From positions 1 through 6,564 of the forward strand of contig JAUPUA010000020.1 in NCBI GenBank assembly GCA_030917805.1: DNA of 6,564 nt. Reading direction: 5' to 3'. This document shows, one piece after another, positions 1-4,957 of this stretch (position 1 is its first letter; the number at the start of each line of letters is the position of its first letter). The notes under the pieces were generated by a model. That model searched no databases. It saw only the letters and a list, made by a program, of their open reading frames with translations, and had not been told where the DNA came from. A program made the position numbers and the translations under genes. Source of the stretch: Patescibacteria group bacterium. GTDB taxonomy: Bacteria; Patescibacteriota; Saccharimonadia; Saccharimonadales; HK-STAS-PATE-42.

Positions 1-330
1 TAGGTTAGCCAGAGTTTGTGCCTGGATCCCTTGAGTCGCATCAACAACCAGTAGAGCACCTTCACAGGCTAAAAGGCTCCTACTAACTTCGTAGGTAAAA
101 TCCACATGCCCTGGAGTGTCAATTAAGTTTAACTCAGAGCCTTTCCACTGCATCTGAACAGGAGCAAGCTTAATAGTTATGCCTTTTTCGCGCTCAAGAT
201 CCATCTTATCAAGAAGTTGTGCTTTCATCGCGCGCTTTTGAACAGTACCGGTTATCTCTAGCATCCTATCAGCAAGAGTGCTCTTCCCGTGATCAATATG
301 CGCAATTATACAAAAGTTTCTAATCTCCAT
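1..330 (-). CDS. lepA: Elongation factor 4 (LepA) GTPase, N-terminal part, 3' end cut by window
   Basis: LepA/EF4 is a ribosome-bound translational GTPase that acts on stalled or mis-translocated ribosomes and in subunit biogenesis. The reverse strand from 330 encodes 110 residues without a stop. The G1/P-loop AHIDHGKST is at about residues 10-18, the switch I segment LEREKGIT at 45-52, and G3 DTPGH at 71-75 with the catalytic-type His75. The stretches [20 protein letters not shown] and [17 protein letters not shown], and QAQTLAN near residue 103, are typical of LepA rather than EF-G or TypA. The ATG at 330 gives the expected short lead of three residues before the IRNF motif, and an in-frame TAA four codons upstream rules out a longer ATG start. 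The domains after G3 lie outside the window. It is head to head with the small gene at 417. Confidence 0.95.
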   Translation of the reverse strand, partial: MEIRNFCIIAHIDHGKSTLADRMLEITGTVQKRAMKAQLLDKMDLEREKGITIKLAPVQMQWKGSELNLIDTPGHVDFTYEVSRSLLACEGALLVVDATQGIQAQTLANL

Positions 331-338
331 TAAGCTTA
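331..338. repeat. Iterated palindrome TAAGCTTA, copy at lepA start
   Basis: One of seven exact copies of the octamer TAAGCTTA: 331-338, 716-723, 746-753, 2299-2306, 3328-3335, 5156-5163 and 6527-6534. The core AAGCTT occurs 15 times in the window, at 166, 332, 628, 717, 747, 2300, 2831, 3329, 4090, 5157, 5357, 5369, 5861, 5963 and 6528, where about 2 would be expected from base composition. This copy fills the gap between the lepA -10 box and its ATG. Confidence 0.7.
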
Positions 339-347
339 ATTATACCA
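339..347 (-). promoter_or_regulatory. Extended -10 promoter of lepA, possibly leaderless
   Basis: On the minus strand this reads TGGTATAAT, a perfect -10 hexamer with the TG extension. No good -35 is visible; the hexamer at the usual distance is a poor match. Only 8 bases (331-338, TAAGCTTA) separate the -10 from the lepA ATG, so transcription would begin at or next to the start codon. A strong Shine-Dalgarno-like stretch GGGGAGGTGG overlaps it (345-354), but its GGAGGTG core ends 15 bases before the ATG, which is too far for normal use. Either the message is leaderless, or a longer transcript uses this badly spaced site. Confidence 0.5.
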
Positions 348-362
348 CCTCCCCGATGAGTA

Positions 363-392
363 TTGACTGAATATAATGTAAAAAGATATAAT
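363..392 (+). promoter_or_regulatory. Sigma70-type promoter of the 82-residue gene
   Basis: TTGACT at 363-368 and TATAAT at 387-392 are separated by 18 bases, a near-consensus housekeeping promoter. Transcription would start near 399, leaving an untranslated leader of about 18 bases before the ATG at 417. No Shine-Dalgarno sequence is visible in that leader. The promoter lies head to head with that of lepA. Confidence 0.7.
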
Positions 393-416
393 ATACAGTC
401 CACGAATTAAATACTT

Positions 417-665
417 ATGACAAGAGAATTAAACTTTGATATTGCAGGGGTTGACGAATCTACAGTCACTGCTTTTAATCGGGTCAGAGCTTCCGTAACC
501 GATGGAGCTGTTCACCCAGAACTTGAAGATGCTGTCGTAAAAGTACTTGCTTCTAGTGAAGACCTAAGACGTGCACTTACTTGCCCTCAATCTACCTTCG
601 ATAGTAGGGTTATTCAGGCTGGAGCTCAAGCTTGTAGCTCAAGAGCAGATCAATCAGCATTATAA
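417..665 (+). CDS. Hypothetical small acidic protein, 82 residues
   Basis: I do not recognise this protein. It is soluble, helix-prone and acidic, with no signal peptide, no membrane segment, and two cysteines (near residues 56 and 73). An Asp/Glu-rich stretch with predicted helices spans about residues 12-54, and the C-terminal third is Ala/Ser/Gln-rich. The start at 417 is the first ATG downstream of a near-consensus promoter (363-392); there is no clear ribosome binding site. It ends with TAA 15 bases from the stop of the converging murJ, with no obvious terminator between them. A direct repeat AGCTCAAG (623-630 and 636-643) lies in the 3' end. The good promoter and an 83-codon open frame in an otherwise unfilled gap support a real gene, but there is no homology evidence. 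Confidence 0.65.
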   Translation: MTRELNFDIAGVDESTVTAFNRVRASVTDGAVHPELEDAVVKVLASSEDLRRALTCPQSTFDSRVIQAGAQACSSRADQSAL

Positions 666-680
666 TATTAACAGCGCCTA

Positions 681-2273
681 TTATTGGACTATAACCGGTT
701 TCCTGGCCATTTTAATAAGCTTATCTACAAATGGTCTAATCTCTTTAAGCTTAGCTATGTAGCTTAGTCCCACATATGTCGCTCCGCTTACAATACAGAT
801 AGTTAAGAACTTAGGAATTAACGGGAAGAATCCTGCGTCATTCGCCGCAACCGGAAGTATACTAACCATAATATAAGTAACAAGAGCTGTCGCTCCACCA
901 ATAGCCAGAATCTTTGGTAGCGGCTCAAACAAGCCTTTGTTGAATAAACCTTTCTCCAGCTTCTTATTTAATAAGATTGAAAGGATAACAACCTCTGTAG
1001 CACCAGTAATCGCAGAGGCCATCGCTAAACCACTTAAGCCGTATCTTTTAGGGTTAGATAGCCAAAACATCAAGACAATATTTACGACCATTATTGATGC
1101 AGAAACTTTCAAAGGAGTTTTAGTATCTTGCTGAGCGTAAAATGCTCTGGCCAAAATATGATAAAGAACTTTGAAGATGACTAGAATCGCCATAATTCCT
1201 AAGATGGTTGCAACAATAGGCTCTCCGCGGCTAGCTAGAATTCTAGAAAGATATCCTCTACAAAAGAAGGTTAGTAGTGCAGCAGGAACAGCCAACCAGA
1301 ACATAACTCTAATTGTTTGTTGCAGCTCCTTCTTGAATAAGTCTGGCCGACCCTGTCCAAGTCTTTCACTCATTTTAGGGAACGCTGCGGTAGATATCGC
1401 CATTCCAACTAAACCAACCGGAACATTAAATAACTGCGTTGCAGCTCCATAGGCTGCGATTGATCCTACCGCTAAGACTGATGCTCGGTTAAGTTCTATT
1501 AGGCTTGTTAAGTAGTCTATTCCTTGGTCTAGGCTTCTTGCTGGTGCAGTCCTTAGGACTGTTTTAAATCCTAAGTTCTTCCAGAAGATTTTAGGAGAGT
1601 AATCAAAGCCTTGTCCACGGATTCCAACTGCCACAACAATAAGTTGTGAGATCGCTCCAATTACAACTCCGTAAGCCACTCCCATAATCCCAAGCCTTGG
1701 TGAGAGCACTAGGGTACCGAATATTATTCCAAGGCTATAAACACTTGGCGCAATTGCATAAAATAAAAATCTACCTTTTGCTTGCTGAACAGATGTCAGC
1801 ACGCTACTTATCCCAAAAAGAATTGGGTTTATCGCAAATATACGCATCATACTTACCGCTAAGAACTGTGTATCGGGGTCCAAGCCTGGGGCAATTAGAT
1901 TTCTCAAGATTGGACCGGCAAAGATTAAGACAAATACTCCAACAACGATTGAGAATAGGGCAATTAAGTTTAGAAGGCTACTTGTGACCTCCCATGCACT
2001 TTTTTTATTTCCAGAATGATATCGATGACTAAAAATTGGTATAAAACTAACGCTCAGGGTCCCGGCAATTAGCATAAAATACATTAGATCGGGCAGGGCA
2101 AAAGCAGCCCTGTAGGCATCAGTCTGGATGCTAAAACCAAAGTTAGCTAAGATTAATCTTTCTCTAAGTAAACCAAGTAGATTACCAAATAACGCACTTC
2201 CTGCAAGTAGGGCAGCAGCCCAGCCAACATCAATTCTTCCACTGGCTTTCTTAACAATCTTTTTTACAGGCAT
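681..2273 (-). CDS. murJ: MurJ/MviN-family lipid flippase (divergent)
   Basis: This 530-residue polytopic membrane protein of the MOP superfamily is the probable lipid II flippase of peptidoglycan synthesis. The family is shown by LGLLRERLILANFG (33-46), TDAYRAAFALPDL (51-63), the SFIPIFS segment (76-82), VPVGLVGMAISTAAFPKMSE (285-304) and ARAFYAQQDTKTPLKVS (375-391). About 14 hydrophobic segments are visible, and the length fits the family (about 500-550). By eye against E. coli MurJ, Arg24 and Asp39 are kept (Arg37, Asp52), but Arg18, Arg52, Glu57, Asp269 and Arg270 correspond to Asn31, Tyr65, Ala70, Thr279 and Gln280. The substrate could therefore differ, and another MOP-type polyprenyl-linked glycan exporter is the main alternative. 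The ATG at 2273 follows a basic N-terminus (PVKKIVKK); no clear Shine-Dalgarno precedes it. It is expressed from its own promoter, divergent from the gene at 2383. Confidence 0.85.
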   Translation of the reverse strand: MPVKKIVKKASGRIDVGWAAALLAGSALFGNLLGLLRERLILANFGFSIQTDAYRAAFALPDLMYFMLIAGTLSVSFIPIFSHRYHSGNKKSAWEVTSSLLNLIALFSIVVGVFVLIFAGPILRNLIAPGLDPDTQFLAVSMMRIFAINPILFGISSVLTSVQQAKGRFLFYAIAPSVYSLGIIFGTLVLSPRLGIMGVAYGVVIGAISQLIVVAVGIRGQGFDYSPKIFWKNLGFKTVLRTAPARSLDQGIDYLTSLIELNRASVLAVGSIAAYGAATQLFNVPVGLVGMAISTAAFPKMSERLGQGRPDLFKKELQQTIRVMFWLAVPAALLTFFCRGYLSRILASRGEPIVATILGIMAILVIFKVLYHILARAFYAQQDTKTPLKVSASIMVVNIVLMFWLSNPKRYGLSGLAMASAITGATEVVILSILLNKKLEKGLFNKGLFEPLPKILAIGGATALVTYIMVSILPVAANDAGFFPLIPKFLTICIVSGATYVGLSYIAKLKEIRPFVDKLIKMARKPVIVQ

Positions 2274-2298
2274 TTTTTATTTATCTAGCTTTAAAACT

Positions 2299-2306
2299 TA
2301 AGCTTA
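2299..2306. repeat. TAAGCTTA palindrome at the murJ transcription start
   Basis: This exact copy of the iterated octamer lies one base downstream of the murJ -10 hexamer (minus strand reads TATAAT, C, TAAGCTTA) and so covers the predicted start of transcription. The copy at lepA abuts the -10 box in the same way. Confidence 0.6.
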
Positions 2307-2307
2307 G

Positions 2308-2316
2308 ATTATAACA
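2308..2316 (-). promoter_or_regulatory. Extended -10 promoter of murJ
   Basis: The minus strand reads TGTTATAAT, a perfect -10 hexamer with TG extension. The -35 position holds no good match, as is common for extended -10 promoters. Transcription would start near 2301, giving a leader of about 27 bases before the ATG at 2273. Confidence 0.6.
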
Positions 2317-2345
2317 AAGAAGCTCAACAATGGGAGAGTACTACA

Positions 2346-2374
2346 TTGAAGTATACCTATATTAATTGTATAAT
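2346..2374 (+). promoter_or_regulatory. Sigma70-type, leaderless-type promoter of the 105-residue gene
   Basis: TTGAAG at 2346-2351 and TATAAT at 2369-2374 are 17 bases apart. The -10 box ends 8 bases before the ATG at 2383, so the transcript is expected to begin at or within two bases of the start codon. No Shine-Dalgarno could be present in such a message. Confidence 0.7.
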
Positions 2375-2382
2375 ATACATAT

Positions 2383-2700
2383 ATGGAAAGACACACTAGG
2401 TATTTAACCACTAGAGACGGAGTGTTCCGAGTTTTAGTCCCAGGTGAAAGACCTAAGATTTCCTCTGCAGATAGATATCCATCAACAGCCTTCGCGCTGG
2501 ATACCTTATATGAATATCTAAATGAGGGTAGAAATTATATAACCTTTGCTAGGGGGCTCGATAGGCTATGCCCACCCCACGGAATAGCTGAGCTTATTAA
2601 CCTGGAAGTATTTTGCAGAGAAGCAATAGACGATAAGGTGATTCTAGATTCCGGTGGTGCATCTATCGACCCAGTGAGTTTTATAGCAACCAGAATCTAA
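2383..2700 (+). CDS. Hypothetical protein, 105 residues, probable leaderless mRNA
   Basis: I do not recognise this protein. It is soluble with mixed helix and strand propensity. Arg-rich N-terminus MERHTRYLTTRDGVFRVLVP (1-20) looks like a strand pair, followed by a Pro/Ser linker, a helix at about 37-48 (AFALDTLYEYLNE), and a second helical region around 67-82 containing LCPPHGIAELINLEVFCREA. Two cysteines are near residues 63 and 78. There is no signal peptide or membrane segment. The start is fixed by the strong promoter 8 bases upstream. The gene is divergent from murJ and its TAA is only four bases from the clpP stop, so the two converge with no space for a terminator. The arrangement (small plus-strand gene, own promoter, between core minus-strand genes) matches that of the gene at 417, although I see no sequence similarity. 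Confidence 0.75.
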   Translation: MERHTRYLTTRDGVFRVLVPGERPKISSADRYPSTAFALDTLYEYLNEGRNYITFARGLDRLCPPHGIAELINLEVFCREAIDDKVILDSGGASIDPVSFIATRI

Positions 2701-2704
2701 AGAC

Positions 2705-3280
2705 CTAAGTAATTATCTCGTCAATTAGACCATATTTGAGTGCAGCGTCAGAGCTCATCCAGAAATCTCTATCCGCATCTTTCTCGATTTGAGAAATCTT
2801 CTTACCAGAACTTTCTGCAAGCATTTTGTAAAGCTTATACTGCATCTTTATGATGTGTTCAGCAGTTATAACAATATTGCTTGCCTGACCTTCAACACCA
2901 CTTGATGCTTGGTGTATCATAATCTCGCTGTTAGGTAGTGCGTATCTTTTACCTTTAGTGCCTTGTGAAAGAATAACAGCTCCCATACTTGCAGCCACAC
3001 CAATACAAATCGTATGAATCTCTGGTTTAACGAAGTTCATAGTATCAATTATGGCAAGCCCTGCGGTTATCGAACCTCCAGGGGAGTTTATATACATTTG
3101 TATCGGCTTCTTGCTATCCTCTGATTGAAGAAATAAGAGCTGGGCAACAATCAAGTTTGCACTATCTTGATCAATTTCTGATACAAAAATTATTCTATCT
3201 CTAAGCAATCTAGAATAAATATCGAAAGCTCGCTCACCTTGATGAGTTGGTTCAATTACGGTAGGAATTAGATATGACAT
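2705..3280 (-). CDS. clpP: ATP-dependent Clp protease proteolytic subunit
   Basis: ClpP forms the double-heptamer serine protease chamber that degrades proteins unfolded by ClpX, ClpA or ClpC ATPases; none of those is in the window. This 191-residue protein has the usual family length. Visible features are the oxyanion/substrate loop [15 protein letters not shown] (63-77), the nucleophile Ser98 in GVAASMGA (94-101), the catalytic His123 in MIHQASSG (121-128), and the catalytic Asp172 in DADRDFWMS (168-176). The N-terminus [20 protein letters not shown] is typical, including the Pro/Gly-rich axial loop region. The triad is complete, so it should be active. The ATG at 3280 is preceded by only a weak GAG-type ribosome binding site. 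It is last in the tig gene row, 52 bases after the preceding gene, and may also have its own promoter. Its stop lies four bases from that of the converging gene at 2383. Confidence 0.97.
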   Translation of the reverse strand: MSYLIPTVIEPTHQGERAFDIYSRLLRDRIIFVSEIDQDSANLIVAQLLFLQSEDSKKPIQMYINSPGGSITAGLAIIDTMNFVKPEIHTICIGVAASMGAVILSQGTKGKRYALPNSEIMIHQASSGVEGQASNIVITAEHIIKMQYKLYKMLAESSGKKISQIEKDADRDFWMSSDAALKYGLIDEIIT

Positions 3281-3313
3281 AAAATCTCGAATCTTACAAT
3301 TATGATATCTGTT

Positions 3314-3322
3314 ATTCTAGCA
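3314..3322 (-). promoter_or_regulatory. Candidate extended -10 promoter of clpP
   Basis: The minus strand reads TGCTAGAAT, five of six -10 bases with the TG extension, in the 52-base gap before clpP. At 17 bases upstream the -35 candidate TGGCAA is weak. Transcription would start near 3307, about 27 bases before the clpP ATG. This could let clpP be expressed apart from tig. Confidence 0.35.
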
Positions 3323-3327
3323 CTCGC

Positions 3328-3335
3328 TAAGCTTA
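3328..3335. repeat. TAAGCTTA palindrome upstream of clpP
   Basis: This exact copy of the iterated octamer lies in the spacer upstream of the candidate clpP -10 box and overlaps the TAA stop of the preceding gene. Unlike the lepA and murJ copies, it is on the upstream side of the -10. Confidence 0.55.
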
Positions 3336-3695
3336 ATTGCCAGAGTCGGTATCCTGCTTGCCAGGAAAGAATATCTGAGAATCTTCATCAATTGCATCTA
3401 CATATCTCCTAACAAGTATTTCGGTCGCCACATCATTGAGTCGCTCATGTTCCTTACTTTGACATATGAAACCCCAAAGCGCATCTCTTGCAATGGCATC
3501 TCCACTTGGTATACCAGAAAAAGTTGTGCCTAAATCTCGAACCTTCAAAGCCTCATTTAATAAATCCAGCGCCATTCCAAACTTAACTACATCTTCTAGT
3601 GGGTAGAGTCTGACATTAGTCCAAATCTTCTTCCAATTACCATAGGCATGAACCATTATTGCAAGTTCTTGATGATCTCTTATCTCAATAGCCAT
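3333..3695 (-). CDS. Hypothetical soluble protein, 120 residues, between tig and clpP
   Basis: I do not recognise this protein. It appears soluble and mostly helical: amphipathic stretches at about residues 5-25 (HQELAIMVHAYGNWKKIW), 33-51 (LEDVVKFGMALDLLNEALK) and 82-103 (HERLNDVATEILVRRYVDAI), with a Gly/Pro-containing loop near 55-65 and an acidic tail. It has one cysteine (near 78) and no signal peptide or membrane segment, unlike the three genes before it. It starts 20 bases after the stop of the 103-residue gene, has no visible Shine-Dalgarno, and is likely translated by coupling. The next gene is clpP, 52 bases on. Its position suggests co-expression with the tig-clpP quality-control genes, but its role is unknown. 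Confidence 0.75.
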   Translation of the reverse strand: MAIEIRDHQELAIMVHAYGNWKKIWTNVRLYPLEDVVKFGMALDLLNEALKVRDLGTTFSGIPSGDAIARDALWGFICQSKEHERLNDVATEILVRRYVDAIDEDSQIFFPGKQDTDSGN

Positions 3696-3715
3696 TTAAT
3701 TTAAGTAATTCAACG

Positions 3716-4027
3716 CTAGATGAACCATGAAGGCCGCATATCTCTTTCTGCGACTATACATGCAGTACCAACAGCTCCTGCGAGGGTCAGGGCCTTACCG
3801 ACACGCCCACCTTTTACAGCGACCGCAGCTCCACCAATCACTCCAATAGCACCTACCACTAGATTTCTATTATCAGAAACCCAATTCGCAGCAAAGGAAC
3901 CCATTAGAAGAGGTACGCCTATAACAACATCTGCTAAGCTACATTCCTGAGTATCAACGAAAGACCGATAATCTCCATGATCTATGTCTCTGCCTAAACC
4001 ACGATTGTTAACCGAAAACTCTGCCAT
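3716..4027 (-). CDS. Hypothetical Gly/Ala-rich membrane protein, 103 residues
   Basis: I do not recognise this protein. After a polar N-terminus of about 30 residues it has hydrophobic segments at about 31-50, 55-71 and possibly 78-93. The second is very Gly-rich (NLVVGAIGVIGGAAVAV), which suggests tightly packed helices. The short polar turn WVSDNRN (49-55) between the first two resembles the SSKDNINR turn of the 93-residue protein two genes upstream, and the following segments also align (LVVGAIGVIGGA with LVLGAGAAIAGA). This suggests paralogy, by eye only. No signal-peptidase site is evident. A strong ribosome binding site at 4035-4042 fixes the ATG at 4027. It lies 18 bases after the 196-residue gene and is probably in the tig operon. 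Confidence 0.75.
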   Translation of the reverse strand: MAEFSVNNRGLGRDIDHGDYRSFVDTQECSLADVVIGVPLLMGSFAANWVSDNRNLVVGAIGVIGGAAVAVKGGRVGKALTLAGAVGTACIVAERDMRPSWFI

Positions 4028-4034
4028 ATTAATT

Positions 4035-4042
4035 ATCTCCTT
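4035..4042 (-). promoter_or_regulatory. Strong ribosome binding site for the 103-residue gene
   Basis: The minus strand reads AAGGAGAT, a near-perfect Shine-Dalgarno, about 7-9 bases before the ATG at 4027. It is one of only three clear sites in this window, where most starts have weak or no visible site, and it supports both the start choice and the reality of this gene. Confidence 0.75.
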
Positions 4043-4045
4043 ATA

Positions 4046-4636
4046 TTAATCACTTTTCATTCTAGCAGCCTCTTGCGCACCTTGGTCGAAAGCTTCCGCA
4101 GCAGAACTAAAGATATAGAAGACACTGCTTATAGTAGCCCCTGCAAAAGCAAGAGCTCTTCTTCTATGATCTAGTCCTATAGCATCACCGAATAAAGCCA
4201 TACCGGCAAGTGTAACGGATGGCTTAAGACATCCTTGTGCTCCTATTTCGTCTACTCCGTAGGGATCCCCAGGCTTTAATAGTGTGTCTTCTTCTCTTTC
4301 CTTCTCTTCAACGGCAAGAGTATCAATAGCGACTGCCGCCAACCCTACTCCAGCTAAGCTGCTGACTGTTCTTGTGAATCTACCACTATTCGGTGCAATT
4401 GCGATTGCTTCCATAACTTCCGCAGCGGCCAATAACCTTGTTGGCCGTATATGCCGGGGCACTACGATGCTGGCTCTTCTTAATGCGATACTAAATGGAT
4501 TAAGCCAAGTGTCGTTAAGTCCTTCTGATTCGAGGTGCTCGTCCATCGCCCTGTCGAGCTCCATTGTATTGGAATCAAATCTACCGCTAGGAGTTTTTAT
4601 GCCTAAGTCTCTTGCTCTTTTTGGAATGTAGGTCAT
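4046..4636 (-). CDS. Hypothetical membrane protein with two helical hairpins, 196 residues
   Basis: I do not recognise this protein. A charged N-terminal region of about 60 residues (basic KRARDLGIK, then acidic LDRAMDEHLESEG) precedes two hairpin-like units, each with two hydrophobic segments split by a short polar turn containing Arg. Unit 1 spans about 64-107 (starting RPTRLLAAAEV, turn PNSGRFTR) and unit 2 about 138-178 (starting KPSVTLAGMAL, turn LDHRRR). A strongly acidic linker, EEKEREED (110-117), separates them. Both units begin with a basic residue and proline, as does the hairpin of the 93-residue protein upstream (RPVIAGLASVG), suggesting an internal duplication within a small family. 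The tail is polar. The ribosome binding site is weak (GAG close to the ATG). It starts 23 bases after the 93-residue gene and is followed by the 103-residue gene after 18 bases, indicating an operon. Confidence 0.75.
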   Translation of the reverse strand: MTYIPKRARDLGIKTPSGRFDSNTMELDRAMDEHLESEGLNDTWLNPFSIALRRASIVVPRHIRPTRLLAAAEVMEAIAIAPNSGRFTRTVSSLAGVGLAAVAIDTLAVEEKEREEDTLLKPGDPYGVDEIGAQGCLKPSVTLAGMALFGDAIGLDHRRRALAFAGATISSVFYIFSSAAEAFDQGAQEAARMKSD

Positions 4637-4659
4637 ATATCTCAGCTATCTTATATCTA

Positions 4660-4941
4660 TTAGTTTGTAGTATCTAAGATTACCCTTATTGATATGGCGC
4701 CAGCGATAGCAGCGCCTGCCCCTAATACTAGCCTATTTATATTGTCCTTGCTACTAAGTGCCATTGCTCCCATACCTACCGATGCAAGTCCAGCGATTAC
4801 AGGTCTAGCGTACACGGAAATGCCTGCAAAAGGGTCAAACTGGGGATCTCTTTGAGTTGTTGTGCCCTCTGTGGATAGTGATCTGGCACCTCTTGACCAA
4901 GTCCTTTCGTTTGAAAATCTGCCTAGACTTAGGTCGCCCAT
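4660..4941 (-). CDS. Hypothetical small membrane-hairpin protein, 93 residues
   Basis: I do not recognise this protein. The N-terminal half (1-45) is polar with Arg, Ser and Thr, including a TEGTTTQRDPQFDPF stretch, and lacks a signal peptide. The C-terminal half is one hairpin: hydrophobic segments at about 46-63 and 70-89 split by the turn SSKDNINR (63-70). The second segment, LVLGAGAAIAGA, is rich in small residues. The NINRLVLGAG pattern is faintly reminiscent of small inner-membrane proteins of the DUF2892 type, but this is too weak to use as a name. It starts 16 bases after the tig stop with a good ribosome binding site, so co-transcription with tig is very likely. It resembles segments of the next two proteins. 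Confidence 0.75.
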   Translation of the reverse strand: MGDLSLGRFSNERTWSRGARSLSTEGTTTQRDPQFDPFAGISVYARPVIAGLASVGMGAMALSSKDNINRLVLGAGAAIAGAISIRVILDTTN

Positions 4942-4950
4942 ATCTATATT

Positions 4951-4956
4951 CTCCTC
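4951..4956 (-). promoter_or_regulatory. Ribosome binding site for the 93-residue gene
   Basis: The minus strand reads GAGGAG, 9 bases before the ATG at 4941 and directly after the tig stop codon. It supports the start and shows that this small frame is translated as the second gene of the tig row. Confidence 0.7.
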
Positions 4957-4957
4957 T

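Noticed and set aside
1..330. Assigning the left-edge GTPase to TypA/BipA or EF-G
   Set aside because: The [19 protein letters not shown] start, the [16 protein letters not shown] segment and QAQTLAN fit LepA better than either alternative.
623..643. Direct repeat AGCTCAAG with 13-base period and an inverted GAGCT/AGCTC
   Set aside because: It is short, lies inside a coding region, and is not followed by a T-run in either direction; it is probably chance or codon effect.
571..762. A 63-codon plus-strand open frame overlapping the 82-residue gene and the end of murJ
   Set aside because: It overlaps two better-supported genes, and its hydrophobic second half is the antisense of the murJ 3' end. 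It has no promoter of its own.
1171..1987. Plus-strand open frames opposite murJ (1171-1452 and 1697-1987)
   Set aside because: They are antisense to a conserved full-length membrane protein and lack initiation signals.
4284..4631. A 115-codon plus-strand open frame opposite the 196-residue gene
   Set aside because: It is an antisense shadow. It lies wholly inside a gene that fits the operon spacing and strand of its neighbours, has no ribosome binding site or promoter, and its product is low-complexity Ser/Ala/Leu.
4660..4941. Naming the 93-residue protein as a DUF2892-type or holin-like protein
   Set aside because: The resemblance rests on a few residues in a Gly/Ala-rich helix, which is not enough to separate it from chance.
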